Assembly (NCBI GenBank): GCA_038900335.1
Contig: JBBMRB010000001.1
Location: 124,001 to 188,000, forward strand
Direction: 5' to 3'
Source of the DNA: Rs1 sp038900335
GTDB taxonomy: Bacteria; Pseudomonadota; Gammaproteobacteria; Pseudomonadales; Balneatricaceae
Length of the DNA stretch: 64,000 nucleotides
Part shown: one piece after another, positions 9,548 through 17,493 of the stretch
How the letters are laid out: each line of letters starts with the position of its first letter
How positions within the stretch are numbered: the first letter of the stretch is position 1
Notes under the pieces: generated by a model
Told to the model about the DNA's origin: nothing
Databases searched by the model: none
Seen by the model: only the letters and a program-made list of their open reading frames with translations
Translations under genes and position numbers: made by a program

Positions 9548-10474
9548 TTACTTTTGTGTTCGAATGCTTCGCGGCGTTGTTTTGTAGATGTTTTTGAAGC
9601 TTCTAGAAAAAGTTGCAAGTGAGCTAAATCCGCAGGCAATGGAAACATCGGTAATTTTAATTTCTGTACTTCGTAGAAGGTTAAGGGCGCGCTCAAGGCG
9701 AAGTCGTAAATAATAATCAGATGGGGATGCATAAAATCCTTTGTGACAGCGTAACCTTAATTGTTTAATGCTAAGCCCTAGTTTTAATGCAATTTCACTT
9801 ATAGCGAGTGGCTCTGACAGATGACTTATCATAATGCTTTTCATCTGCTTTAAGGTTGGATCGTTAGTGAGCTGTATGCGCTGGCGTGAATTACCACTTC
9901 GAATGGTGCCATGTGCCATATCATCAGAAATAATGATGGCTAGCTCTGCAGAAACGGTTTGAGAAATCCAAGCAAGTATCGCGTCGGCAGTCGCTATGCC
10001 ACCAACCGCTGTTAATCTTTGCCGATCATAACAATAAATATTTTCACGTACATCGACCTCAGGCCACTCTTCAGTAAAGCCAGCAATAGCTTCATAGTGC
10101 AGCGCTACTTGATGACCGCTAAGATAACCGTACTTAGCAAGAATAATAGCACCTGTATCAAGCCCACCTAAAACAGCACCAGCAAGATCAGCCTGATAAA
10201 TTAATTTTCTGAGCCCCTGCGGACTTATTGCTAAGGGGTCATAGCCTGCACAGATTAAAACTAAAGAACAGTCTCCTCCATCTTCCCAATCAATACGACT
10301 TGGCGATATTTGAGCTCCGTTAGACGCTTCTACAGCCTCAGTGGTCGCTGTGCGTATCTCCCAGGTAAATAATTCACGCCCAGCGCTCTTGTTTGCTAGT
10401 CGCATTGTTTCAGTAGCAAGCACATAAGCTAGCATTTGGAATTTGGGAAAGAGTACAAAACATGTATGAATCAT
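9548..10474 (-). CDS. GlxA-family AraC-type transcriptional regulator
   Basis: 308 aa. The N-terminal ~190 residues form a DJ-1/PfpI-like (class I glutamine amidotransferase-like) sensor domain. The nucleophile region reads GGLDTGAIILA, with the usual cysteine replaced, so it should be a ligand-sensing, non-catalytic domain. The C-terminal ~100 residues form an AraC double helix-turn-helix (EIALKLGLSIKQLRLRCHK…, ITDVSIACGFSSLATFSRSFKNIYKTTP). It is divergent from the class II aldolase gene with a 98-base shared promoter region, which suggests it controls that gene. Confidence 0.9.
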   Translation of the reverse strand: MIHTCFVLFPKFQMLAYVLATETMRLANKSAGRELFTWEIRTATTEAVEASNGAQISPSRIDWEDGGDCSLVLICAGYDPLAISPQGLRKLIYQADLAGAVLGGLDTGAIILAKYGYLSGHQVALHYEAIAGFTEEWPEVDVRENIYCYDRQRLTAVGGIATADAILAWISQTVSAELAIIISDDMAHGTIRSGNSRQRIQLTNDPTLKQMKSIMISHLSEPLAISEIALKLGLSIKQLRLRCHKGFYASPSDYYLRLRLERALNLLRSTEIKITDVSIACGFSSLATFSRSFKNIYKTTPRSIRTQK

Positions 10475-10572
10475 ACAGGTAGTTTGAAGTATGTTTTTGG
10501 GCTTTTCAAGCTAAAAGTTGAATCATGCCGATATGTATACTGTGTTAGATCAACTATAAATGGAAATAACAT

Positions 10573-11361
10573 ATGAAAACGGTAACGACAACACTATCTG
10601 ATAAAGCGACAGCTAAATACTCTGATGCTGAATGGAGTGCACGTTGTGAATTGGCAGCGATCTATAATGCCCTAGTCAAATACAGATTAAGTGATCTTAC
10701 TAATCAATGGCATGCTATTCGTATTCCTGGTGAGGATGCATTGTTGACTCATCATTATGGATGGATGCATGAAGAGGTGACAGCATCAAATTTGATCAAG
10801 GTTGGCTTCGATCGTGTCAACCATAACCCTGAAAATGGTGAGCCTAACCCTTCAGCGACAGAAATTGCAAAGCTTTTCTTTGAAGCTAACCCAGAAATAA
10901 ACTGCATTATGCATGTACATACAAAAGCAATAATGGGTGTTTCTGCGCAAGCTGAAGGACTTGGCCCTTACAGCCAGGCATATCTAATGATTGGCGGGTC
11001 TCAAGCTATAGGTTATACAGATTATGAATTTGAATGTACCGATGATTTTCTTACAGGTCTTTTGAAAGCTGCAAGTAACAAAAAAATGATCGTTGAGGCA
11101 TGGCACGGAGCTTTTGTGTTCGCCGAGACGGCAGGAGAAGCTTTCTTCCGTACTTTTTATCTAGATCAGGCCTGCTCAGTGCAGCTAGCAGTACAGAGTT
11201 CAGCAGCAGCTGGTGCAACGATCAAAACGATCCCTCAGGCTGAAATTGACAGACACCTAAAAGATATGAAAGCCAGTGACATCTATGGTTATGAAGGAGA
11301 GTTAGAATGGCAGGCGATCAGGCGTGTCTTGGACAAAGAAAGTCCTAATTATAAAAACTAA
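10573..11361 (+). CDS. Class II aldolase/adducin family protein
   Basis: 262 aa cytoplasmic protein of the zinc-dependent class II aldolase/adducin fold (AraD/FucA relatives). The metal-binding histidines are visible in HVHTKA and AWHGAF, and the family's acidic region in the N-terminal half is kept. Members cleave or epimerise sugar phosphates, but many group members without the strict sugar-phosphate signature have unknown substrates. GGAAATAACAT precedes the ATG. It is transcribed divergently from a GlxA-type regulator, its probable controller. Confidence 0.85.
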   Translation: MKTVTTTLSDKATAKYSDAEWSARCELAAIYNALVKYRLSDLTNQWHAIRIPGEDALLTHHYGWMHEEVTASNLIKVGFDRVNHNPENGEPNPSATEIAKLFFEANPEINCIMHVHTKAIMGVSAQAEGLGPYSQAYLMIGGSQAIGYTDYEFECTDDFLTGLLKAASNKKMIVEAWHGAFVFAETAGEAFFRTFYLDQACSVQLAVQSSAAAGATIKTIPQAEIDRHLKDMKASDIYGYEGELEWQAIRRVLDKESPNYKN

Positions 11362-11634
11362 TGCAGGTATTCTAAAACAGCAGGGCTCAGCACTGCTAAA
11401 GCCTTAATAGCAAAGTCGACTGCGAGTAGTATAAAGTTATTATTGGTGCTCTCAGGCTTTGCTAGTCATATTGTAATTGCACATGGAGGTGTTTAAGAGG
11501 GATGATAGGCAGCGAAGCTTTGAGCGTTTAACGCTCGCTGTGTATCAAACCCCGGCAAAATTGCGATAGTTGATTATTGATCAACAAATAGCATTCAATA
11601 CACGTGGTTGTCACTAGCCATACATTTTTTATAT

Positions 11635-12066
11635 TTAATCCATTAGCTTATTTATTTCATTAAAATATCCAGGAAGTACGCCAGATAAGCAGGTTACTCC
11701 TTTCTCAGTCAATGTTATTTTCTTGGCTCTCTTATCTATTTCATCATTAATTGAAGTGAGTAATCCATCGTCAATTAATCTTTTTATCGCCCTCGTCAAT
11801 ACAGGTCGCGAGACATCTAAACGTGATGCTATTTCATGCGCATAGAGGCTAGTTCTATCAGGCTCACGATCAATAACAATCAGTACTAAAAACCTTAGTT
11901 GTGAAAGATCATTAGCAGAAAAAAATCTTTCTATACTCCTTACTAATAGACTTGCTTTGCGCATTATACTTAGAGCGTCAGTGATAGATTTTTTTTCATG
12001 GCCGGACAAATCACTTGTATATTTATCCAGCATTGCTTGAGTAGGGAGTTCTTTTAGGAAAAACAT
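11635..12066 (-). CDS. MarR-family transcriptional regulator
   Basis: 143 aa with a winged helix-turn-helix (YAHEIASRLDVSRPVLTRAIKRLIDDGLLTSINDEIDKRAKKITLTEKG), including the DxRxK wing motif of MarR proteins. It is the second gene of a two-gene operon and starts 9 bases after the upstream gene. The operon promoter carries a near-perfect 24-base palindrome (12387-12410), the likely autorepression site. The inducing ligand is unknown; the partner monooxygenase suggests a quinone, phenolic or related stress. Confidence 0.9.
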   Translation of the reverse strand: MFFLKELPTQAMLDKYTSDLSGHEKKSITDALSIMRKASLLVRSIERFFSANDLSQLRFLVLIVIDREPDRTSLYAHEIASRLDVSRPVLTRAIKRLIDDGLLTSINDEIDKRAKKITLTEKGVTCLSGVLPGYFNEINKLMD

Positions 12067-12075
12067 AGTTAACCT

Positions 12076-12366
12076 TTAAGCTAGTTTAATAAGTTTATTT
12101 ATCTCAGGAGCAACGGCTAACCAGCTTGAGTAAGCTTTAAAAACTGCTTTTGTATAGCTCATCTCATGATGTTGCTCCAAAGCACTGTCATCAATCCATT
12201 CTTCGTACAGATATAAACTACCTACACCATCTTCATGGAGCGTAAAGTTTAAGCAACCTGATTCATTTCGTGTTTGCGGTATTATTTCCTTTATTGCTTC
12301 TTTTGATAAATCATAATATTCAGGTTTAGGAGTTATTTTAGCAAAAATAAATGTGTGTTCGTTCAT
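12076..12366 (-). CDS. Antibiotic biosynthesis monooxygenase (ABM) domain protein
   Basis: 96 aa protein with the ferredoxin-like α+β fold of the ABM/YgiN group: a KITPKPEYYDLSKEAIKEII helix, NESGCLNFTLHED and LYLYEEWIDDSALEQHHE. Relatives are cofactor-free quinol monooxygenases or degrade small aromatics. It is the first gene of the operon with marR. Its promoter overlaps the MarR-type palindrome, so de-repression by a substrate-like ligand is likely. Confidence 0.88.
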   Translation of the reverse strand: MNEHTFIFAKITPKPEYYDLSKEAIKEIIPQTRNESGCLNFTLHEDGVGSLYLYEEWIDDSALEQHHEMSYTKAVFKAYSSWLAVAPEINKLIKLA

Positions 12367-12386
12367 TGTAGTACCTGTTAATTAAA

Positions 12387-12410
12387 ATATAGTTACCATG
12401 ATAACTATAT
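12387..12410. promoter_or_regulatory. MarR-type operator
   Basis: ATATAGTTA, then CCATGA, then TAACTATAT: a 24-base palindrome with 9 bp perfect arms, 21 bases upstream of the monooxygenase start codon. Size, symmetry and place fit a MarR dimer site that blocks the operon promoter. Confidence 0.75.
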
Positions 12411-12489
12411 TGGTAAGAATGTCAATGACAGCTTTAATAACCGATTGCTAAATTCTAGAGCTTATTGCTGAGAGCTATGAGCCAAAATA

Positions 12490-12700
12490 ATCCCATTAAA
12501 TTAGCGATGCAGCGATTCGCTAAATTGGCGAAGCGCAACGACAGGATGTCGTGTAGAGTGAAGGGGACATGGATGTCCCTGCTGAACGTCCGTCAATTTA
12601 GTGATGAGTGAGGAGTCTTTCGCTAATATAGGGTGGCCTTTTCTTTGGTTCTGTTTCTTTTGGCCATGCAAAAGAAATGAACTCGGCGAAGCCGAAACAG
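12490..12700 (+). repeat. Structured dispersed repeat, left subfamily, copy L3
   Basis: Compact copy of about 210 bases. Visible stems are CGACA-GGA-TGTCG, GGGACA-TGGA-TGTCCC (12564-12579), TTTCTTTTG-gccatg-CAAAAGAAA and TCGGC-GAA-GCCGA. Each has a counterpart with a different sequence but preserved pairing in the right-hand subfamily at 62658-63704. It is the start of a ~455 base block duplicated at 13292. Confidence 0.8.
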
Positions 12701-12727
12701 ATTTTAATATTTTTATTTTGATATTAG

Positions 12728-12934
12728 AAACTAGGTAATTACCAAGAAGCTACAGAATTCTTTAAAAAGACCATAAACCAAGGAAGTGAAAATAGACATG
12801 CATTTTATAATCTTGGCGTAGCTCTGATAAATTGCTCTAGCCATGAAAATGCTATGGTTTATATGCAAAAAGCAAAATCTAAAAAGGCTAGCACACTAAC
12901 GTGGCAAGCCTATTTTGATCGGATGGGCCACTAA
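12728..12934 (+). pseudogene. TPR-protein C-terminal remnant
   Basis: Open frame of 68 codons bounded by a TAG, with no start codon: KLGNYQEATEFFKKTINQGSENRHAFYNLGV…, a tetratricopeptide repeat pattern (YQEA, AFYNLGVAL). It joins directly to the dispersed repeat, so the N-terminal part was lost when the element landed or during rearrangement. The stop is followed within 3 bases by an attC-like site. Confidence 0.55.
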
Positions 12935-12936
12935 AA

Positions 12937-12984
12937 ACTCAACAAGCGGCTGCTAACGGCTTAAGCAGCCGCTTTATATGTGGC
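12937..12984 (+). other. Degenerate attC-like site
   Basis: ACTCAAC fits the RYYYAAC end of integron attC sites. It is followed by an 11 bp perfect stem (12944-12954 with 12964-12974), then CTTTATA where the opposite core GTTRRRY would be expected. It is the same left half as the fuller site at 13756 and is probably inactivated by G-to-T at the cut base. Confidence 0.45.
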
Positions 12985-13259
12985 TTCATGCATGGAAAAT
13001 AAAAGTAAAATTTCAGCAGGCTATCTCTTTTCTTCATCTAGATACCTCATCCCATAAAATGACTTCAAATTTGAAACTATAATATCAAGAGACTCAGCAA
13101 AAGCTATCGAGAATAACCGGTTGATTTTTGTTCAGTAAAAATTAATATACAAGGAGTATTATCTAGTAACTAATTGAATATAAATATTTTTTATGCAATT
13201 AATTATATGGGTGTCCTATACTATTTCTTAACTGTATGAGTGTCCTATACTATTTTTTT
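12948..13259 (+). repeat. ~300 bp direct repeat, left copy
   Basis: Closely matches 17140-17438: the same ggctgctaacggcttaagcag start, gtggcttcatgcatg, caagagactca and aatatacaaggagt words, and an end with two copies of gtgtcctatact. No open frame spans it. Two such copies in the same orientation bracket the cassette-like region 13260-17139. Confidence 0.85.
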
Positions 13260-13291
13260 AATAAGTCTAGCAGGCTAGCAATGGACTAAAT

Positions 13292-13522
13292 AATCCCATT
13301 AGATTAGCGCCGCAGCGATTCGCTAAATTGGCGAAGCGCAACGACAGGATGTCGTGTAGAGTGAAGGGGCCCCTTGTGTCAGCATAGATGTCCCTGCTGA
13401 ACGTCCGTCAATTTAGTGATGAGTGAGGAGTCTTTCGCTAATATAGGGTGGCCTTTTCTTTGGTTCTGTTTCTTTTGGCCATGCAAAAGAAATGAACTCG
13501 GCAAAGCCGAAACCGATTTTAA
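13292..13522 (+). repeat. Structured dispersed repeat, left subfamily, copy L4
   Basis: Same element as L3, with a longer central part (GGGGCCCC then ttgtgtcagcatagatgtcc) shared with L1. The terminal hairpin reads TCGGC-AAA-GCCGA. It begins the second copy of the duplicated block, 802 bases downstream of L3. Confidence 0.8.
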
Positions 13523-13542
13523 TATTTTTATTTTGATATTAG

Positions 13543-13713
13543 AAACTAGGTAATCACCAAGAAGCTACAGAATTCTTTAAAAAGGCCATAAACCAAGGAA
13601 GTGAAAATAGACATGCATTTTATAATCTTGGCGTAGCTCTGATAAATTGCTCTAGCCATGAAAATGCTATGATTTATATGCAAAAAGCAAAATCTAAAAG
13701 GCTGGCACACTAA
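13543..13713 (+). pseudogene. Second TPR remnant, frameshifted
   Basis: Near-identical to 12728-12934, but one A is missing in the AAAAA run near 13697, so the frame ends early at 13713. This confirms a recent segmental duplication followed by decay. Confidence 0.55.
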
Positions 13714-13755
13714 CGTGGCAAGCCTATTTTGATCGGATGGGCCACTACACTAAAA

Positions 13756-13845
13756 ACTCAACAAGCGGCTGCTATCGGCCAAAAGCGGACATATCCTACC
13801 CAGTCAGCAGGACGCAGAATAGCTGCGCCTCTGCTGGCGGCGTTA
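13756..13845 (+). other. attC-type integron recombination site
   Basis: The left core ACTCAAC (13756-13762) fits RYYYAAC. The right end GGCGTTATGT carries GTTATGT (13839-13845). Between them is an imperfect stem CAGCAG-GA-CGCAG / CTGCG-CCT-CTGCTG with unpaired bases, as expected of the folded single-strand substrate of integron integrases. About 90 bases long. Confidence 0.6.
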
Positions 13846-13890
13846 TGTGTACGGCAGCTCAAATATTACAACTGCCGTACCGCTTATTAG

Positions 13891-14355
13891 TTAATGTTGT
13901 CCAACCTGATAATTTCCTGCTTTAAAACCAAAAGATTTCACTAAACGATTCCAAGAGTTAATTTGCATAAAAGCCAATGTTAAATTAGCAATTTGATCTC
14001 GGCTAAAATATTGGCTGAGGTTGTCAAATGCTTGTTGTCTATATTCATTTGATTCATCATTAAGTAATGTCACAGATTCAGCCCATGCAAGTAGCGATTT
14101 CTCCGTTTCACTATAAAAATCAACATCTCGCCATATAATCGAAGAATAAATACGAAGTTCGGTTTCACCCGCAGCAATAGCTTCTTTAAAGTGCATTTCA
14201 ATGCAGTAAGCACACTGATTTATCACTGAGACCCTGTATGTCAACACCTCCATAAAAGACTCATCAATAATGCTTAAGCTCTGGATGTATTTCTCTGTTT
14301 GCATCATGCAGTTCATTAAATTCTCGGGTATATTTTCAAAGGGTATTCTTGGCAT
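13891..14355 (-). CDS. Carboxymuconolactone decarboxylase/AhpD-like protein
   Basis: 154 aa from ATG 14355, which has GAG 9 bases upstream; the frame is open to 14394 but the extra residues lack support. The all-helical AhpD-like core is marked by CxxC plus histidine (C48-AY-C51-IEM-H55), the redox site used by alkylhydroperoxidase-type and some decarboxylase members. It is divergent from a LysR regulator (113 bases between starts), which probably controls it. The gene lies between attC-like sites, in opposite orientation to most of the patch. Confidence 0.85.
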   Translation of the reverse strand: MPRIPFENIPENLMNCMMQTEKYIQSLSIIDESFMEVLTYRVSVINQCAYCIEMHFKEAIAAGETELRIYSSIIWRDVDFYSETEKSLLAWAESVTLLNDESNEYRQQAFDNLSQYFSRDQIANLTLAFMQINSWNRLVKSFGFKAGNYQVGQH

Positions 14356-14467
14356 ATTTTTTTCTCGTTTGTGTAAGTGGATGACAAGACGCATTGTATA
14401 CTTATCAAATAATGACTAGAATAGGTGTTTTATCCCAAATAATTTTGCATAAAACGCAAAGGTTTGT

Positions 14468-15382
14468 ATGCTAAAGTCAGTTCGTATATTTTTAAAGGTG
14501 GTTGAACTAGGTAGCTTTTCTAAAGCTGGCAAAGTATTAAATATGGCTCCATCATCAGTTACTCGTGCAATTGATAGTCTTGAATATGAGCTAAAATCCG
14601 AGCTATTTAAACGTAGTACACGCCAATTATTACTAACAGATAAGGGCCACATTTTTTTGGAGGGAGCCTCTAATTTGGTTTCTGATTGTGATTCTTTACT
14701 TATGTCTATGACTGGCAGTAATAAAGAGCCTGAAGGGAATTTGAGAATTTCAGTATTTGAAAGTTTTGGTCGGTTAAGTGTTTGTCCCATAATTCCTGAA
14801 TTTTTGAAAAAATACCCAAAGATAGCAATTGAAATTGAGCTAGAGAATAAGGTGGTTGATCTGGCAGGGAAAAATATTGACTTGGCAATTCGTATAGGAA
14901 CACCGAAAGATTCGAGTTTAAAATTTCGTAATATTATTCCAAATCACACCTTTGTTTGTGCATCGCCAGATTACTTGTCAAAAAATGACAATATTGAAAA
15001 ACCTGAAGATTTATCATTACATAATTGCTTGTTACTCAATCAAGAGAGACAAAGAACATACTGGCATTTTAAAAAAAATCGCCGTAATGTAAAAACCATA
15101 GTTAGTGGTAATCTTAAATCAAAAGGTGGCACACCATTATTAGAGGCTGCCTTATGTGGCCTTGGTGTTGTTCAACTTTCAAATTGGATAGTATCAGATT
15201 ATGTAAAAAGTGGGTTGCTTGTGGTTTGTTTACGAGATTGGGAGCCGCTTCTTAATGAGCAGTCTAGTGGTAGCGTTTATGCTGTATACAAACAAGGTAT
15301 ATATAAAAACCCCAATATAAAGCTGTTTCTTGATTATCTGGTTGAAAAAACACATAACAAGTTGCTGCAACGTACATGGTAA
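14468..15382 (+). CDS. LysR-family transcriptional regulator
   Basis: 304 aa. N-terminal winged helix (LKVVELGSFSKAGKVLNMAPSSVTRAIDSLEYELKSELFKRS) and a periplasmic-binding-like effector domain from ~90 onward. AAAGG lies 6 bases before the ATG. Divergent from the AhpD-like gene, the classic LysR arrangement, so that gene is its likely target. Length is typical. The effector is unknown. Confidence 0.92.
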   Translation: MLKSVRIFLKVVELGSFSKAGKVLNMAPSSVTRAIDSLEYELKSELFKRSTRQLLLTDKGHIFLEGASNLVSDCDSLLMSMTGSNKEPEGNLRISVFESFGRLSVCPIIPEFLKKYPKIAIEIELENKVVDLAGKNIDLAIRIGTPKDSSLKFRNIIPNHTFVCASPDYLSKNDNIEKPEDLSLHNCLLLNQERQRTYWHFKKNRRNVKTIVSGNLKSKGGTPLLEAALCGLGVVQLSNWIVSDYVKSGLLVVCLRDWEPLLNEQSSGSVYAVYKQGIYKNPNIKLFLDYLVEKTHNKLLQRTW

Positions 15383-15780
15383 ACTTATCATCTTTTTTGA
15401 TAAATATTCAAAAAATCGCCAAATTCACCACGCCGCAGAGCGCGGCGTTAATCTTTATCTATAATGTCCGTTTTGTGTCAGGTCCTGTCTTTATCTCTAT
15501 AAAGCACTAGAGGTGGGAAACGGCCAAAAGCCGTGGCCAAAAATGCTTGACCACTACACATCTTTAAAACGTGTATCTTCATTCGATATTTTTATAGTAT
15601 GTAGACTTATTAGTGTGTTGATACTACCACTATTAAACGCTGGTTATAAAAACAGTGCTATTTGGGTTTTAAACTAATATCGTGCGCGTTTATACATTGA
15701 GCTATAATTATTGTGCGCATTGACACTTGTAAAATTATAGAAACTGCCGCAATATCAATCATATAAATAAGAACAAAAAT
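15383..15780. other. Non-coding stretch with a weak attC-like end and repeat fragment
   Basis: A CGCCGC…GCGGCG hairpin ends in GGCGTTAATC (15444-15453). The bases that follow (tttatct, aatgtccg, tttgtgtca) closely match those following the attC at 17092, so the same backbone sequence adjoins both sites. No convincing left core was found. No gene seen. Confidence 0.4.
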
Positions 15781-15803
15781 AAATAACGAGAAACTCGTTA
15801 TTT
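15781..15803. terminator. Strong stem-loop, terminator-like
   Basis: AAATAACGAG, loop AAA, CTCGTTATTT followed by TTAC. A perfect 10 bp stem that would act as a terminator in either direction. It has no clear upstream gene. Confidence 0.5.
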
Positions 15804-15811
15804 TTACAAAC

Positions 15812-15942
15812 GCGCATGCGCGTTTAGCCAGGGAGGGTTTCAATAAAATGAATATTATTTCAAGCAGATTAGTAAGTTATCTGTCTTTTCTAGAAACCCC
15901 TTTCTTGTGTAAACGCGCATGCGCAGTATTAAGCTGTTAGAT
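15812..15942 (+). other. Large imperfect inverted repeat ending in an attC-type core
   Basis: A 15-base arm at 15812-15826 (GCGCATGCGCGTTTA) is perfectly complementary to 15910-15924. Inner arms GGGTTTC (15835-15841) and GAAACCC (15893-15899) also pair. The structure is followed by GTTAGAT (15936-15942), a perfect GTTRRRY core. A matching RYYYAAC was not found, so this may be an atypical or damaged attC just before the next cassette gene. Confidence 0.45.
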
Positions 15943-15955
15943 TACAAGGGTGTGA

Positions 15956-16285
15956 ATGTCATGGAGAAACTATTTGTCAGGGAAAAGTGATTTACTATTC
16001 GCAATGCTCTTTGTTGGAGTTATTGGTTTTATAGGTGGTGGTTGGTCAGGCCTGCAAGCGGTTTACGCTAGCAGTTTTATCTTTCTTGGCTGTTTGTTTT
16101 TTTGGATATATAGTTATAAATTTGGTGAAAAGCTATCAAGAAAATTCAACTTTCTAGACAAATTTAAGACAGTATATTATTCATTGTTGGGACTGTTCAT
16201 AACTGTTGTCTTCATATGGATTTTATCAAATGATGTTGAATACTGCCCGCAAGGAACGTATGGCGATATTGTTTGCAATAGATAA
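15956..16285 (+). CDS. Small membrane protein, cassette-borne
   Basis: 109 aa of unknown function. Three hydrophobic segments (about residues 13-30, 33-52 and 73-92) separated by a basic loop KFGEKLSRKFNFLDKFK indicate a small inner-membrane protein. AAGGGTG precedes the ATG. It lies 13 bases after a GTTRRRY core and its stop codon is 3 bases before the next attC left core, exactly the packing of an integron gene cassette. Confidence 0.75.
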   Translation: MSWRNYLSGKSDLLFAMLFVGVIGFIGGGWSGLQAVYASSFIFLGCLFFWIYSYKFGEKLSRKFNFLDKFKTVYYSLLGLFITVVFIWILSNDVEYCPQGTYGDIVCNR

Positions 16286-16287
16286 TA

Positions 16288-16359
16288 ATCTAACAAGTTA
16301 AATCAGCAAGGGCCTGCGGCTGGGACGCGTTTCACGCGCCCCTGTTTAAGGCGTTAGCC
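16288..16359 (+). other. attC-type integron recombination site
   Basis: ATCTAAC (16288-16294) fits RYYYAAC. AACAAGTTAAATCAGC and CTGTTTAAGGCGTT form the two complementary flanks, and the centre pairs GGG-CGCG with CGCG-CCCC. The right core is GTTAGCC (16353-16359). About 72 bases. This is the clearest attC in the window and closely resembles those of known cassette arrays. Confidence 0.8.
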
Positions 16360-16375
16360 AGCCAAGGAGAATTCA

Positions 16376-17002
16376 GTGCCAGCCGAACTAGATGAAGCAC
16401 ATTTTCAACATGTAACAGAACACTTTGAAAAGTGTGGGGATTGGTCAAAAGAACGAAATCATTTTTTTGAATGGATGTGCGCTGCTGAGTTTCATTGGTT
16501 CTTCGTACAAGGCTTAGATGCAATTAAATCTGGTTTTTATGTTCCTGGAATATCTTCGTTATTAAATGGCTTTGAAGCCAGTTTAAGAGTAACTATTTCA
16601 CAAGTAAGTACTGAGGGGACTGCACCGCCAGAGCTATCGCCATATAAAGTCTTAAGTAATAACTTAATTAAACAAGCACATGAACTTGGTATTCCAGTTA
16701 GCTTTTTGGCTTTACCAAGTGAATCTGACTTTATGGAAAAACTTAATAGTGTAAAACCCAATAGAGTTGATGTTGAATTAGTACGTTTACGCAATAATAT
16801 TTGTCACGGCAATATTTTAGAGTTTATAAATACGGATCTTGGTTCTGAAAATTCTTTTTTCACACCAGAGTGCATGAGAGAATTGGCCGAAAATTTATTA
16901 GTAGTTGCTTACGCTTGGGCGCAAGAGCTTGGTAAATTTAGACGAAGTGATGGTCTATTACATCATGATAATCTAAAAACTCCGACGCAAATGGATGGCT
17001 AA
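16376..17002 (+). CDS. HEPN-like protein in an integron cassette
   Basis: 208 aa from GTG, with AAGGAG 6 bases upstream. No family recognised with certainty. The pattern is HEPN-like: a helix SGFYVPGISSLLNGFEASLRV (residues 52-72), where HEPN proteins have GxYxxA…E, and near the end R139-NNIC-H144, the RX4H motif of HEPN ribonucleases. HEPN proteins are common in toxin-antitoxin and phage-defence systems. It is the only gene of its cassette; its stop codon overlaps the following attC left core. No partner nucleotidyltransferase is present. Confidence 0.6.
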   Translation: MPAELDEAHFQHVTEHFEKCGDWSKERNHFFEWMCAAEFHWFFVQGLDAIKSGFYVPGISSLLNGFEASLRVTISQVSTEGTAPPELSPYKVLSNNLIKQAHELGIPVSFLALPSESDFMEKLNSVKPNRVDVELVRLRNNICHGNILEFINTDLGSENSFFTPECMRELAENLLVVAYAWAQELGKFRRSDGLLHHDNLKTPTQMDG

Positions 17003-17092
17003 CAAGTCGTTTAAAGGACAAAATACGGCTGGCTATCTAACTCCGCTCGTATTTTAGCCCGCCAAATTTTGCCTGTTATTAAGGCGTTATTT
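16997..17092 (+). other. attC-type integron recombination site
   Basis: The left core GGCTAAC (16997-17003) overlaps the HEPN-like gene's stop codon. AAAATACG/CGTATTTT form a perfect 8 bp stem. The right end AAGGCGTTATTT contains the core GTTATTT (17086-17092). About 96 bases. Confidence 0.7.
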
Positions 17093-17139
17093 TTTATCTT
17101 GAATGTCTGCTTTGTGTTAAACCCAGCCATATAACCTAT

Positions 17140-17438
17140 GGCTGCTAACGGCTTAAGCAGATGCTTTATGTGTGGCTTCATGCATGAAAATAAAAGTAAA
17201 GTTTCAGTAGGCTATCTCTTTTCTTCATCTAGGCACCTCATCCCATAAAATCACGTCAAATTTGAAACTATAATATCAAGAGACTCATCAAAAGCTATCG
17301 AGAATAACCGGTTTTTGTTCAGTAAAAATTAATATACAAGGAGTGTTGCCTAGTAACTAATTGAATATAAATATTTTTTATGTAATTAATCGTCTGGGTG
17401 TCCTATACTGTTTTTGGGTGTCCTATACTGTTTTTTGT
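17140..17438 (+). repeat. ~300 bp direct repeat, right copy
   Basis: Partner of 12948-13259, same orientation, with scattered substitutions and small indels. It also ends with two copies of gtgtcctatact, here 21 bases apart. It lies 55 bases upstream of the next gene and may supply its promoter. Confidence 0.85.
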
Positions 17439-17493
17439 TTTTTTGTATCAATTGGTTAGCTAAAATAATTATTAGTAGTAGAGGTTATTAGTT

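Noticed and set aside
13737..13925. 62-codon frame on the plus strand
   Set aside because: It covers the attC site and runs into the AhpD-like gene on the other strand.
15658..15843. 61-codon hydrophobic frame on the minus strand
   Set aside because: A perfect terminator stem and one arm of the large inverted repeat lie within its 5' part; no ribosome site. A small toxin cannot be fully excluded.
12948..17438. Composite transposon
   Set aside because: The bracketing direct repeats contain no transposase or terminal inverted repeats, and no transposase is found inside.
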